Shown: in pieces, positions 1 to 12,553 of the stretch | Layout of the letters: every line of letters begins with the position of its first letter | Numbering within the stretch: the first letter of the stretch is position 1 | Assembly (NCBI GenBank): GCA_029215795.1 | Contig: JARDYH010000007.1 | Location: 20,371,763-20,435,762 of the forward strand | Reading direction: 5' to 3' | Length of the DNA: 64,000 nucleotides | From: Anniella stebbinsi | Lineage: Eukaryota > Chordata > Lepidosauria > Squamata > Anniellidae | Program-made: the position numbers and the translations under genes | The notes under the pieces: generated by a model | What the model saw: the letters and a program-made list of their open reading frames with translations, nothing else | What the model was told of the DNA's origin: nothing | Database searches by the model: none

Positions 1-2404
1 CAGCAACCCCAGCTGCTGGTAAGAAAATGTGTTAACTAAAAAAATGGGAAGGGTAAGGCACCTTGATGAGCCCCAGAAAGGCGTCTAGGGGTGCATTGGC
101 ACTCATGGGCACCATTTCGTTTTTCTCCTGGACTAGAGGGCTGGACACAGACCATTACTTCCCAATTGCCAGTCGCTTAGCTAAAGTGATATTAAAAGGT
201 TGCTGCTGAGATTTATATGGTGTTCCCTGGTCATGATATTTTGTCATGAGTTACCATGATATCACACCAAAGCTGTGGCATCCTCACTCTAAAGAGATGC
301 ATAGCTGTAACAGGACACAACAGACAAAATGTTGGGCAACAGCCTCTCTACAACAGCATCCTAAATGGAGGATGTTGGAGAGTTGCTCTGTGCCAATATT
401 AGGCACGTAGGCCAGCACCAATGCAGGTATCTCCATGGTGGACAAAATGTCTTTAAAAACTGCACTGGGGAGCTATCCTCGACCTTTCATCTATTATGAC
501 CCAGGGCTTCTTTCCATCTGTATTAGCATTTATTTCCCCCTCCCCCATTGATTTCTCACTGACACTACTGCATAGATTGCCATCCCTCTCAAAACCATGG
601 TATTTCTGCCGTTTACATCTGGGCAATCAAAGTATTGATTATCTTCACCATCACAAAGTAATATCTGAAGAACACTGCTGGAGTGTAAGCTGTTAGGATA
701 GGAAGGGATCCCGTGTCCCCACTGTACCTGCTGATTTGCAACCATCCTCCACTCACTGTTACTGGCAATTTTCTCTTTTTGAAAACATCTCAGACTCAGC
801 ATATCATGCATTTTCCAATCTTTCAATATGCATGCTCATGAAACACACGAAGTTTCACATTTAGACCTGCCCAACCTTTTCTACACTGACTGTAACAGAT
901 ATCGTGCCAGTAACAGCCTTCTTAGCAGCATTTGATGTGAAATTCCCACCTGAATTGTGATGCTCATAATACAGTGCACGGGCCTCCGACATTACAGCTT
1001 AGTGCTTAGCTGATTCGTTCGTATTGTTTTACGGTCAGGGTAACAACGTTCTGCTTGACAGCTGCTTCATTTCTGCTCAAAATGTCCTTGAGTGTTGATA
1101 ATCTTATTTCTGGCAGCTAAATGGTCTCTGCGTTGCGACATCCCTTTGGAGGGAGGGGGGAGGGCCGCTTTGCACAGGAGAGGGAATGTGACATTCATTT
1201 GCCAGTTAAGGTAGCCTGCAGCAAAATTTGTATTAACAGTCAGTGCAATCCATTTTGTACTTAAAGAGACAGGCATCCTTTTAATATTTTCCAAGGGAAT
1301 TTATGGATTTTTGAACTATCTGGGCCAATGGACACTTCTGGTGGCCAAACAGAGCCAGGATAACTAGGTAAAGTTACTTCATTGTGCAAATGTGTGTATG
1401 TGTGTGTTGTAGGAAAAGCATCTCCGTGTTTACGTGCTTAACCACTCCATCACATGTTGATTTTGTCCTGCCATCTCGCTACTCCCAAATAGCTCAAGTG
1501 GGGAAATGTGGCAGGGAACGGAGCTAGCAGAAACTCAATGGCTAGGGGCAGGACCACTGCCCAGGGCTGTATGGATCTGCCTGATCCACTTTCTATAATG
1601 TGTGCATTTTTTCTCCCAGCACATGTCCATTCCATCCATTTCTGCACCACTTTGTAAATCCACATGAAAAATTCATATCCATTTTCATAGGCATTTCCAT
1701 ACGTGAAAAACTCATAGGCATCATTATATGCATCTTTTGGTATTTTTAGTGAATATATTTACTCCAATGTATGTTGTTTCCTACACTATTAGGTCTGTAG
1801 TTTTGTACAAACTTTCCTCTAATATGTGCATTTTTCTACCAAGTTTTGAACTGTATTACAAAATTTGGAGAATTGCGAACTCCAACAGATAATTGCATTC
1901 CAGTTTACATAGTTGAAGAAATGCAAAATATGTTGGTTCATATTGAAATATGAATGAAATGAGTTTCTTCCCCATCCCTAGTGTTGCCTAGCAGGGACTC
2001 TTATTTCTTTGGTAACTATAATAAATCAAGGACCATACCGTGCAGTTACAAAGGAAAAGTAGAAGGAAATGGAAAGCAATTGCCAGGGATTTTGACCTCT
2101 ATCTCTCAAAACAATACATACCAATACATTATTTTTTATTTCTACTTTTTACTTTCTTTCTCAGTGGCCTTGGTGAGAAGCCATTGTAGTCAGCAGGGGA
2201 GATAATGAAGCATGATCACAGCCTTGAAATGTCAATATCTAGAGAACTGAAGAGTATTATTAGCTTTCTATAGGTACATGTGTCTACTTCATACAATTAT
2301 GAGATACATGGCGACAACATCCAAAAGCCACATTATGGTGATATCATTATGAGGAACAAGTAAAATATCACAAAGTAATGAGCAAGCTTTTGAGTTCTCT
2401 GGAA

Positions 2405-2438
<34 letters not shown>

Positions 2439-2978
2439 GTGTTATTTATTCTTTCCTTTATTTATTGGAAGGATTTTTATCCCAGCTTTTCAGCCAAACA
2501 AAGACTCCCAAAGTGCCTTACAAAGATCGATGACAAGACATTCCCAGCCCTTGTGTTTACAATCCAAAGAAAAGGGGATTTGAAAGGTGGAGGAAAAAAA
2601 ATAAAGTCAGACTTGAGTTCTTGGATGCATAGTGACCGGCTGGTGGAAAACAGTTCAAAGAAAGAAGGAGTCAAAAGTTTCTTGTCTGTCAGTGGATTTG
2701 ATGGAATGGCCTTATGTCCCTTTTCTTCCTCTGCTGTAGACTAATGCAAGGGTATGCAACCATTTGGGGCAGTGTGCATATTTGGCAATTTGAGAAACTG
2801 TCCTAGGTGCCACTACAAAATGGTTCCCATGGGAGGCGTGGCAAAGACAAGTAAGACTGAGTTCAAGGTAGTTGTGAGATCTCAGCCCAAACACCCTAAA
2901 CTACTCCATTGAGCCCACAATTTTCAGCAGCAACAAAAAACTATTTCACAGAAATCCCAGCTACAGGTTGTGTGATTG

Positions 2979-3013
<35 letters not shown>

Positions 3014-3155
3014 TCATGGGTATCAAGGAAGATGCCAGGGGTTGCGTTGCATTTCTTCTGAGTGTCCCAGATATGTAGAAAACAATCCTCTATTTTTGGG
3101 TTGCGTCCAAATCAATAGGTACACAATAGGTACACGATCCTATCTCTCGGGCAGT
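1..3155. other. Non-genic sequence with two dinucleotide repeats
   Basis: No exon-like reading frame, RNA gene or recognisable transposon terminus was found. The stretch is AT-rich and every reading frame is broken. It includes (TA)n at about 2408-2436 and (CA)n at 2981-3011. The part at 1680-1980 resembles a decayed interspersed repeat ending ATCCCTA. Confidence 0.6.
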
Positions 3156-3159
3156 TCCA

Positions 3160-3911
3160 GATGGTGATGCTTGGGGATAGCTGCTCTTCAAAAAAGGAGT
3201 TGCTATGTGGTGTACCACAAGGTGCCATCCTTTTCCCAATGCTGTTTAACATTTACATGAAACCGCTGGGAGAGATCATCCGGAGGCATGGGGTGGGGTG
3301 TTATCAATACGCTGATGACACCCAAATATATTTCTCTATGCCTTCGACAACATTGTCAGCTAAGGATAGTGTGTCTCCTCTGAATGAATGCTTGGAGGCG
3401 GTAATGAGCTGGATGAGGAAAAACAAACTGAAGCTGAATCCAGACAAGGAGGTGCTCGCTGTCAAAGGCCCCAACCTGGGTTTGGAGGTGTGTCAACCAG
3501 TTCTGGATGGGGTTACACCCCCCCCTGAAAGATTGTGTTCGCAGCTTGGGGGTACTCCTGGATCCGTCGCTCCAGATGACAGCTCAGATTGATGCGACGG
3601 CCAGGAGTGCCTACTATCAGCTTCGGCTGATACACCAGCTGCGCCCCTTCCTAGAGTTGGAAGACCTAAAGATGGTAGTGCACGCACTAGTAACTTCAAG
3701 GCTTGACTTCTGCAATGCGCTGTACATAGAGCTACCTTTGTGCCTAGTCCGGAAACTTCAACTTGTTCAAAATATGGCAGCCAGATTGGTCACCGGTACA
3801 CCTAGGGGTGACCACATTACACCAGTTTTAAATTCGCTTCATTGGCTGCCAATCAGTTTCCGGGCGAAGTATAAAGTGTTGGTTATTACCTTTAAAGCCC
3901 TTAGGCTTTAA
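3160..3911 (+). mobile_element. L2/CR1-type LINE fragment: reverse transcriptase palm and C-terminal region
   Basis: Two overlapping frames (3161-3592 and 3507-3911) together read as one LINE ORF2 broken by a frameshift near 3510-3590. The first contains the reverse-transcriptase motifs GVPQG and QYADDTQIYF, then LEAVMSWMRKNKLKLNPDK. The second continues with LGVLLDPSL, HALVTSRLDFCNALY and LHWLPISFRAKYKVLVITFK. The active-site YADD is intact, but the copy is 5'-truncated, frameshifted and ends before the 3' tail. It is therefore dead. Family name beyond non-LTR retrotransposon of the L2/CR1 group is an inference. Confidence 0.88.
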
Positions 3912-4131
3912 ATATGCTTGACTCAGACTTGATTTTTTTGGCCCTGTTCCTGACAAGTCTGAACAATTCCCATCCTTCATATTTCCTCCTGTCTCCTCTG
4001 CACTTTTAAAAATGTAGGCAGCATCTCTGATTAGAGTTTGGATTTTTTGAATTTTCATCCTCCCAACAAATGTATCAGCTTGGGCTTCCAAATCATGTAA
4101 TTCACAATTTGCAGCATGGGTCAATGAAACA

Positions 4132-4321
4132 GACCCTGTTCAGGCAATACGCTAAGTCATGGTGGTTAGGCATTTTGGCTAAACGTTACAGCTTAGCGTG
4201 TCATGTGAACCATTCCTAACCATGGTGGCCATATAACCATTGTTTAAACATGCTCACTAACCATTTGTTGCAAAAGGGTTAGCAGCCTAACCATGGCTTA
4301 ATGTGTCATCTGAACAGGTCC
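4132..4321. mobile_element. Non-autonomous DNA transposon (190 bp), 3-bp target duplication ACA
   Basis: The left end GACCCTGTTCAG and the right end CTGAACAGGTCC are inverted repeats, and ACA flanks both sides (4129-4131 and 4322-4324). Internal palindromic pieces such as TAACCATGG recur. Related copies lie at 54030-54401 and 58394-58506. The 3-bp duplication points to the PIF/Harbinger group. Confidence 0.75.
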
Positions 4322-4324
4322 ACA

Positions 4325-4828
4325 GTTTGCTAGGTGAAATCACTGGTAGCTACTGTGTGGTAATCAAGGGGAAGGAGTCCCCACCTGAGATAAATCACGG
4401 TCAATTTGGAAGTTCAGAATGGAGCCTGCTCTTGTATTCTCTGAGGAAAACTTGTAAGCCAATTTATACACCCAGTTTACCAAGTGAAATGCTTTCTTAT
4501 GGTTTGGGCAGCTGTTGAATCAGCTTAATCCACATTGTAAATCCTTGTGTCTTTCTAACCTCAGCCAAGGAATTGGCTGAGCCAGATCCTAAGATGCCCA
4601 GTGATCAATGTTCATGATGAAACAATCAGAAGACACTTTGAGTTTGAAAACTGGTGGAAGTTACTGAGGATGTAATGATTTCACAGAGATGATCCCTACT
4701 GAGTGATTTTAGATGTCCACTCTGTTAGGAATTTCAATTGCCTCCCTTCAAAGGAGACCAAACAAGCACTACTCTTGTTGATTGTCATGTAAACATGGGG
4801 TGTCTGAATGGCACTTATATTCATGTTG

Positions 4829-4863
<35 letters not shown>

Positions 4864-7800
4864 TGTCTAAAATGATTTCACCCTTGCTGTGCTCATTCAG
4901 GAATGTACATTTCCCATTTCAGCATCTACATCAACAAAGAACATTCAAAAGTGAAATCTTCAAATTCAATGATTATTGATGAGAAAGAAAGAAACAAACA
5001 GAAATTTTCTATCAGGTGTATTTAAGTTTGATTTAACCTAGTGATCTGATGAACTCAGAAATGGAGAGTTTAAAAACAAAAGAAAACAAAAGAAAACAAA
5101 AGAAAACAAATCCAGCCTCATAAGTTTGGTTCTACCTGGTCTGTGGAGCTAGAGATTTCTGCTGACACCCGCTTCTTGATAAAGAAGTATGTAGGGCTGG
5201 TGTATGGACACATACGTGGCACCTGATTGGTCAAGTGATGTAACTCAACATTTGATCATGTTTCAGCTGAATGTATCACTGGGCTCATTGATGTAATCCA
5301 TGTTCAGGCACCCAGGTGAACTGCCTGAACAGGGGACACAAACATCAGTAAGGGATACAGAACTGCACAGCCTGAGTCCGCCCCTACATCCTTATGCATG
5401 CCAGAAGCCTGCCTTAGAGGTTCACCATTGAAGAAATGGGCTCCATAGAGGTTTTCTACTCGTGTTTAAGAGAACATGAGTAGAGAGCCTCTTCAGATTT
5501 CACTACTCAGTGCAGGGAGGTTAGGGACTGAGGGGGCAGGGCTGGAGCATGCAACCTTGTGTTGGCTTCAGAAAGGTGGCATAGAAGTAGCATAATAAAT
5601 AAGTAAAAAAATAAATAAATAGGATTGGATCAGCATGCATGACTCCATACCCCTTCATCATTTTGTGCACTGGATTGGGCAAGGTTATTGTGTGCCTGGC
5701 AATGTTGAGAGGATGCAGAATTTTTATTTGACGTGTTTGATCTGTGATGGCTCATTCATGATTGCAGCTTATGAATGAACAACTCAAGTCATTGAGTGAT
5801 AGAAGTGCATCTGTTAATGAGAACATAAAATCCATCTATTGGAAGTGAGGAACATTCATAGAATTCATCTGAATTGGATTCTGTTCTGGATTTTGCAGTT
5901 CTGTGATTATGGAATGGCTTTCAAATCAGGTGGGATGGAATCTGGTTGGATTCCAGAGGATTTTACCAGAATGTTTCTTGGGGAAAACAGAAGTGCTAAG
6001 ATTTGGAAAACTACAACAACAACAACAACCCTAACATTTGAGGTGTTCTGTTCCTTCCAAGGATCAAGACCTTGGATCCTCATCCTCTGAGGATACTGAA
6101 CCCTCATCTCCAGGAACCCGCCCCACTACATCTAGAAAAGGTTGCATTGCTGGCCTTGAACTCTGAGGATTTCTCAGAAACTGTCCAGTGTGCCAGAGCC
6201 AGGCCTGCATTGTTGCAGCTTGAGGCTGCTAAAAGAGACCAGAATCCTTTAACAGAAAAGGCCTCTGTCAATATGTAGGTGGGGTCAACCAGCCTAAAGG
6301 AAGACAACCCCACTTAAGCTGAATCTTGATCTGTTCCTTGTTGGGGAAACATAAAGACACATTTCTCAGGCTTCTAGTCCCAGCACAATGTGGCGCTCTT
6401 CAAGGTGCTGTCCTGTTCCTATCTTCTTGGTGAAACCTTTCCCAAATCCTTGTCAAGCTCCAGACCCATAGCAGAATTCTGTAACAGAGATCTCACTAGT
6501 TTCCAGAAATGTGATGCCCTTATCACAACAGAGGCCAAACAGACAGTTTTTAATGCTTTTTTTATATATATAAAGACTTGATGTTATGAAATGTCATGTG
6601 TCAAGGATTCTGCCAACTACATTCCTTAATTTGAATTTCCAACTGGAATTAAGTAAGTGCAGAACTAACTAGCCGTTGGTGAGAATAGTCAGGTTTGCAA
6701 GGAGAATAGCCAAAGTTTACCTCTAATGGAAACTGGGGCCAAATGGCAAACAATGTAGGGTAAAAACCATGGAAATATAATGTGTGCTCAAGGCCTGAAA
6801 GAAACTTTGCTGATTTCCCTAGATGAGCATTATTATGCATTTATTAATTTACTAATTATTTAGACAATTTTTCAGGCTTGCATAGATGAATTTCTAATCG
6901 GAATTATTAGTGATCCCAGAATGTGTTAGCAATTTCTGAAGTATGTACTTCTGTGCATATAAATAAGGGTTTAGCAGCTTATCTTGCAGGCAGATAAGCT
7001 GCTAAACCCTTATCTTATGGCCAGTATGAAGTAAGATGAATAGAAAAGCAGCAAATTCAGTCTTCTGTGTTCATTAGATTATGTGATCTATAAAAGATCT
7101 AAATATGCAAGAAAGTAGTGTAGCAATGTCACTAAGTATAGATGCCATGTCACTTAGAGGAGAATGTGCTAAAATATATCAAAGCTTGTTAAATGGCATT
7201 TCAATTGCCCCATTTATTTCTTGGGAAAGTTTGCTTCAACAATGATGCAAATATGTTACAGAAACATCTCCCAAACCTCTAATCATATGCAGGAAGTAAT
7301 GGAAAACACAGCATTTCGAGCCCAATACAAGGTTGTCTGGTGAGCAGTACTGTGTGGCATTATTGCTGTTTATTCATGAACATATTGTTTGGTATCACTG
7401 TGCCAAATCATAAACTTCTAAATTATAGGGCCAAACAGAACAGCCCCATTCAAACAACACATTTCTCAATGGTGTTTTTAGAATTCCATGGTGTTTTTAC
7501 ACCACTGTTGGGAAATGTGTTGTCTGGGGGGAAAACTCCACTCAGCGGTGGAGGTTTTTTGGAAAAGACTCCATGCAGAATACGCTGTGCAAAGGAGAGT
7601 TCCTACACAACCATTGTGTTGTGTGTTGTGTGGAGGGCTCCATGGAGTTTTCCTTTGTGTTGAGATTACATTTCCTACTGGCTACAGAGTTCCCTGGCAA
7701 GAGCAGTGAAAGGAGTGAGTGCCGCTCTAGGACAGCCACCAGGATTTTTTCTTTGTTTTTACAGCAATGGCTGACAGGATACCATCAGGAGAACCGGTGG

Positions 7801-8360
7801 GAGGAGAGAGGGTGGAGGATCGGTCAATCAAACATCATGATGGATTTTACTCAACTCCATGGTAGCCCACAGTCACACAGTGGTGGAGTTTGAACACGTT
7901 GTGTGGGGAGTACCCCCTAAAAACTCAACCATTGAGTGGAGTTTTCACACTGCATTGACTCATGTGTTGGCTGAACTGAGCCAATGTGCTTTCAACTGCA
8001 TAAATGCAGTAGACATGCATGATTTTGTTATATAAGAGAAATCTGAGCAGACGTGGGACCACTGACACAGTGGGAAGATGGGGAGATTTTCTCATGTCAT
8101 AGTTTTAACCAAAAATTCCTCTCTGAACCTGCTATTTGCATTTCAAGAGAAGCTCCTATTGGCACCAAAAATGTCCACCATCCTGAGCAAGTTGGAGGGA
8201 AGGTAGGATTAAACATACATAAACAAAGAGCTAAGCAGGCCTACCCAATCAGCTACTCAATAAGCATCTTGATAATTAATAATAAATATGTTAATACTTA
8301 CTCAATAACCATGTTGATACTTAATAAGTTACTGAATAAGCATGTTGATAATGTTGCTAC
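4325..8360. other. Non-genic stretch with simple repeats and a perfect hairpin
   Basis: No gene is seen. There is a GTT/GGT repeat at 4824-4865, a 10-bp tandem repeat (AGAAAACAAA) at 5073-5110, a CAA repeat near 6013-6029, and a perfect 21-bp hairpin at 6963-7013. The part at 7430-7985 has internal inverted motifs (for example GTTGTGTGGGGAGTACCCCC) shared with the element at 34840-35066, so it is probably another decayed palindromic element. Confidence 0.55.
6963..7013. repeat. Perfect 21-bp inverted repeat with 9-nt loop
   Basis: The arm at 6963-6983 (starts ATAAGGGTTTAGCAGC) is exactly complementary to 6993-7013, with TTGCAGGCA between. It would form a stable hairpin in RNA from either strand. 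Confidence 0.9.
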
Positions 8361-8361
8361 A

Positions 8362-8512
8362 GGCTACCTCTGCACTACAGCTTTTTAGCTGTATTGAAGT
8401 GCACTGATAACTGTTGGGGCACAATCCACATTCCATATACCACTTTCATAATGTTATTTCCTGCTTTTTATTCCATATTTGTAATTATTTGACACAAGGT
8501 GTAGATCTGGCC
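8362..8512 (-). mobile_element. Partial copy of the GGCC...ATCTACAC small DNA transposon
   Basis: It ends GTGTAGATCTGGCC and carries the shared interior (AGTGCACTGATAACTGTTGGGG and TACCACTTTCATA) in the orientation opposite to the copy at 38305-38454. The left end (GGCTACCTCTGCACT) is degenerate and no clear target duplication is seen. Confidence 0.6.
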
Positions 8513-8737
8513 ATAGTTATTATGAGATATAAAAATCTGAGCACTCATAATACCTAACTCCAAATTGTTCATGAGCAGCATGGGGCTTCTAGGGCACATT
8601 TCTATTTCCACCCCCAAGGGTGTGTGGCATCACTGGTACCAACCTCGATGTCCACACATTTGTCCCAAATAACCACAAGGAAAAGTTCATTTATATAGAC
8701 CTGTACACACACTACGTTTTCCATGCTTTAGGGGAGG

Positions 8738-9124
8738 GGAGGGGTCATAGCTCAATGTGACACAGCACATGTTTTCCATGCAGAAGGTCCCAGGTTCAAT
8801 CCCTGGCTTCTCCAGGTAGGGCGAGGAAAAGAATCTCACCTGAAAACCTGAAAAGCCATTGCTGTCAGCCAGTGTCAACAATACTGGGCTAGATGGACCA
8901 ATGGTCTGACTCAGGCCAGTTCTACACCAAGCAGGATATAGTGGTATGAAAGCGGTATATGGTATGCGTTGATGGGCCCCAACAGTTGTCAGTGCACTTC
9001 GATACCGCTAGAAAGCAGCCGTGCGGCTCCTGCCTTTTATATACCGCTTTCATACCACTTTCAGAGTGCAATATCCTGCTTGGGGTAGATCTGGCCTCAA
9101 TATAAGGCAGCTTCCTATGTTCTT
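8738..9124 (+). mobile_element. tRNA-derived SINE, split by a small DNA transposon
   Basis: The head reads TCATAGCTCAATGTGACA then GGTTCAATCCCTGG, matching a tRNA A box/B box pair. The body has the widespread reptile SINE string TAGATGGACCAATGGTCTGA. The SINE stops at 8913 and resumes at 9097 (TATAAGGCAGCTTCCTATG); the gap is exactly one 183-bp transposon flanked by TCA. Confidence 0.8.
8914..9096. mobile_element. GGCC-ended small DNA transposon (183 bp), target duplication TCA
   Basis: The left end GGCCAGTTCTACACCAAGC mirrors the right end GCTTGGGGTAGATCTGGCC. TCA is present on both sides (8911-8913 and 9097-9099). The insertion is nested in the SINE at 8738-9124, so it is younger than that SINE. 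Confidence 0.85.
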
Positions 9125-9851
9125 ATCCCTGATCCTGAAGGGGGACTTTAGAATTGAGGGAATCCACAAGAATACATTTAGCAAAAAGGGTTCTTCTGCT
9201 TTCCTCCAGACAACTTGTCTTTGCAAAGACACTCCATTCTTGTACCACTAGCTTTTCAATTATACACTGATGCTGCGGGGGAAATGATTTTCCCCTCCTT
9301 TTTTCATATAACAAAGGTAAAACATGAACCATTTATACTGCCGCTCCATCATAGTTCCCTTAGCTAAACCGGGCTGGACAGTTCATTAAAAAGAAAAAAA
9401 AATTAATAGCACAAGGTTGCAGGGAAACAATAACAGATTATGACTAGCCTGTGGCAGCTTTCTGAATTTCACGTACCTGAATAAAAATGATTCCTCCTAT
9501 CTCATAATGAAGGCTTGTTTCCAACGTTTTTGGCAGGCTCCAGCTTTCGAATACCTGTTAAGGCTGTAGAAGGGGGGGGGACTTTCAAAGAGTGACCAAA
9601 ACTGGCCTGCACTAAACTGAAGATGATCCACCAGCTGTGCAAAGTGGCCTTCCAGCTGCTCAATAAATGTCCCTGGGACTACACAAACAGGTGGCAAGCA
9701 ATGCTAGAGAGCTGGTGAGCTGTGTTCAGCTTGGTGGACTTGTAAAAAAGACCCTGGACTATGCGGAACCACTACCTTCCTGGACCTGATGAGCCAAAGT
9801 CACCATTTAAGCAGGACAATGCTGTTGCATGTTCAGTGGCAGCATGCCATT
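9125..9851. other. Non-genic sequence, nothing recognised
   Basis: No exon, repeat boundary or structured RNA was recognised. There are short homopolymer runs only. Confidence 0.5.
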
Positions 9852-10135
9852 TGAACATAGGGACATAAGAAGAGCCATGCTGGATCAGACCACGGGTCCA
9901 TCTGGTCCAGTATTCTGTCCACACAGTGGCCAAGGAGCTGTTGACCAGGTACCCACAAGCAGGACATAAGTGCAACCTCACTCTCCTGCTCATATTCGCC
10001 AGTAACTGGTGTACATAGGCTTACTTCCTTTGCTACTGAAGGTAGCACATAGCTATCAGGACTAATGCCAGCTGCTATGGAACATCTACAGAAGAAGAAC
10101 ATTGTTGTGCTTGTCAAATTCCCAGAGGCATCTGG
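9852..10135 (-). mobile_element. CR1-type LINE 3' end (minus strand), decayed
   Basis: On the minus strand it ends in a form of GGTCTGATCCAGCATGGCTCTTCTTATG, the same 3' sequence seen on the plus strand at 13920-13965, 34650-34690 and 63960-64000. The middle keeps the CCTATGTACACCAGTTACTGG and TGCTTGTGGGTACCTGG strings. Confidence 0.7.
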
Positions 10136-10139
10136 TTGA

Positions 10140-11120
10140 CCTCTGTGGGAAGCAGGTTGTTGTCATTGTTTTTGTTAATATTACTGTAGTTAAGAAATAT
10201 GATGTGCGAGCGTGTGTGGGTGGTGGAATTTAATATTAAATACATCAAACAGCAGCCCTTTTCTGAGAATCATGCCTTCATAGTGAAACCTAATTTTGTT
10301 TGGGACCACCACCAACCACTATCATCTAAAATTGTGCCCCTACAAGAAGCCAGTGTGAGACTAACATTTGGGTGCTGTTCCAACATCCAAACACATCCCA
10401 TCTTGTTTTGTTTAATTGCACATCACAAGATTATATTCCACAGTGGGGGAGACTTAAAAGATTGCCAGCAATTAAAATTCTTCTCACTAGATTATTTTGA
10501 ATATTTTCAGTTATAAATTATACCCCAGGTGTTGTTGTGCACAGGGAAGAAAGGTGGTTTGGTTGAGTGGGATATTTCGACCTGCAGAGGGTGTGTTAAA
10601 CTTTACTTGTCTTCCCCCCTCGATTTTAATTTTTCAATAGGCCTATTTTTTTCTTTCCCTCTCACCCCTCCCTATCCATAAACATGGGAGAGAAAGAAAC
10701 CCTTACAGGAAGCAGCCTCCCATTCAATGATTCACAATTTTTAAATAGTACCAAGTGGAGCTGAACAAGGATTCTGTTGTGCCGTTGTGCAGCAAAGCCA
10801 ATGACTGAGCCATGACTGCTGTTTTTGCAGCTTTCTTGCAGCACAAACAAAATGATACAACAGAAGCTGGTTCAAGGCATTTCCCTGCTGAGTCTCAAAC
10901 TCTCTTTCTGTGCATTTATGACCCAGTACTAAGCGGTTGGCTTGTTTATCTTTCCTAAACAAATGGACTTGCTACGGAGTTGCCTTGGAAGTTTGAAGGA
11001 TGCAAAATCATCTTGGGATTTTATGGGCCCAAGCGATGGTGAGTGGGAGAAATTGGTACACCTCGATCCAGACTGCAATCCCAGTATCATGAGAAGGGGG
11101 GGGATGAGCCTGAATTGTAG
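10140..11120. other. Non-genic sequence, nothing recognised
   Basis: No convincing exon, transposon end or RNA gene was found. The frame at 10199-10516 has no family resemblance and no splice context. Confidence 0.5.
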
Positions 11121-11125
11121 ATCAA

Positions 11126-11248
11126 GGTGGACAATGTGTGGCTCTCCAGATGGTTTTGGACTGCAACTCCCACCAGACTTAGCTAGTAGAGCATATGATG
11201 ATGGGAGTTGCAGTACAACATCTGACAGGCCACAAGTTGTCCACCCCT
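11126..11248. mobile_element. Short fold-back element with GGTGGACAA ends
   Basis: The left half (GGTGGACAATGTGTGGCTCT then CTGCAACTCCCA) is the imperfect reverse complement of the right half (TGGGAGTTGCAGT then GGCCACAAGTTGTCCACCCC). Similar fold-backs are common in squamates. No target duplication was resolved. Confidence 0.6.
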
Positions 11249-11297
11249 AATCATGTCTAATGATATTTATGCAAAGATATTTTCCTATTTATATGTA

Positions 11298-11319
11298 TCA
11301 TCATCATCATCATCATCAT
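11298..11319. repeat. (CAT)n microsatellite
   Basis: About seven CAT/TCA units directly before the 5' end of the LINE fragment at 11318. Confidence 0.9.
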
Positions 11320-11831
11320 GGGTGACCATATTATACCAACTTTAAAATCACTTCACTGGCTGCCAATTAGTTTTTGGGCAAAGTTTAAAGTGTTGGTTAT
11401 TACCTTTAAAGCCCTACATAGTTTGGGTCCAGGTTACCTGTGGGATCGCTTTCTCCCGTACAATCCACCCTACACACTCAGGTCCTCTGGGAAGATTTTA
11501 CTCCAGTCAGGCAAAACTAGGTTGACAACTGTTACCCAGAGGACCTTCTCTTCTGCAGCCCCCAGACTGTGGAATGGCCTGCCGGGAGAGATTTGTCAAC
11601 TTAACCGTTTTTCCGAATTTAAGAAAACCATAATAACTTATCTCTTCTGGCAGGCCTACCCAGTCATATTTTAAGATGTCTGATTGTTATTTTAATATTG
11701 TATCAGTTTAATAAGTTTTTAATCAGTTTTATGCATTTTATGGTATTTTTGTATTCAGTGTTGTTCCCTGCCTCGATCCGGAGCAAGAGGCAGGTAATAA
11801 ATAAATATATTATTATTATTATTATTATTAT
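11318..11831 (+). mobile_element. L2-like LINE 3' end with intact-looking C-terminal frame and (ATT)n tail
   Basis: The frame 11318-11674 reads SLHWLPISFWAKFKVLVITF, then YTLRSSGKILLQSG, RTFSSAAPRLWNGLPGEI and FKKTIITYLFWQAYP before its stop, without a break. The 3' untranslated part ends GTTGTTCCCTGCCTCGATCC followed by AATAAATA and (ATT)n. The same tail is present at 20172, 38050, 40720, 45622 and 51190, so these form one family. The 5' end is truncated inside ORF2. Confidence 0.87.
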
Positions 11832-11886
11832 ACTGTCCAGTACCCAAAGCTCTCTGTAATTCACAAAAATTACAAAGATAGTATGC

Positions 11887-11887
<1 letters not shown>

Positions 11888-11923
<36 letters not shown>

Positions 11924-11926
11924 TAA
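11888..11926. repeat. (TA)n microsatellite
   Basis: Alternating AT run of nearly 40 bp, interrupted once by CAT. Confidence 0.95.
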
Positions 11927-11929
11927 CAT

Positions 11930-12550
11930 CAAACCATTTTAATATGATTAGAATTGTTATTTCACTTACCTTTATTTGCAATGTTTGCCAACATACTTCC
12001 TCCAATGGAGGTGAACATGATCATAATATCTTTGGACTGATGAGGGGAGCTGCAGTTTTAAAATCTAAAATGTGCAAACTGTGAGATCTTAAACAGGTTG
12101 CCTAACCTAACTGTGGAGAACCAATTAATTCTCGCAGAGTTTAATTAATCCCCATTCAGTAGGTAAACATTCGGCGTGTATTTGCTTTTGCAATCTTAGC
12201 ACATCCTCATTCCTCTGAAAACAACGAGTGTGGGAATTTTATTTCATGCTTCACAATCACCATTTCTACCTGGATACATGGAGTGTGATCAATGAGAAAA
12301 TGAGCAATGATGTACATTCCCAAATACAGACACATAACTGGGCAAATGCTTTTGGCAGTTAAAGGCCAGGAAGTATTTTTCTGCCACCTTACCAATTGTG
12401 CTTAGAAATGTGAAGGTGTATTTATTTGTTTTGACTCTAATTATGTGACTGTGAAGCATATAAAACAAACCCCCAAGTCTGTTGTCCCAGGGGCTTTCAA
12501 TTTATTTTGCAACTGCCACACAGGAATCAGTTCAGGATTTCATAGGCCAC
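11930..12550. other. Non-genic sequence, nothing recognised
   Basis: AT-rich unique-looking DNA without exon-like frames or repeat ends. Confidence 0.5.
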
Positions 12551-12553
12551 CAT

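Noticed and set aside
8740..8815. A tRNA gene (TAGCTCA ... GGTTCAATCC)
   Set aside because: The stems are degenerate and the sequence runs directly into a known-type SINE body.
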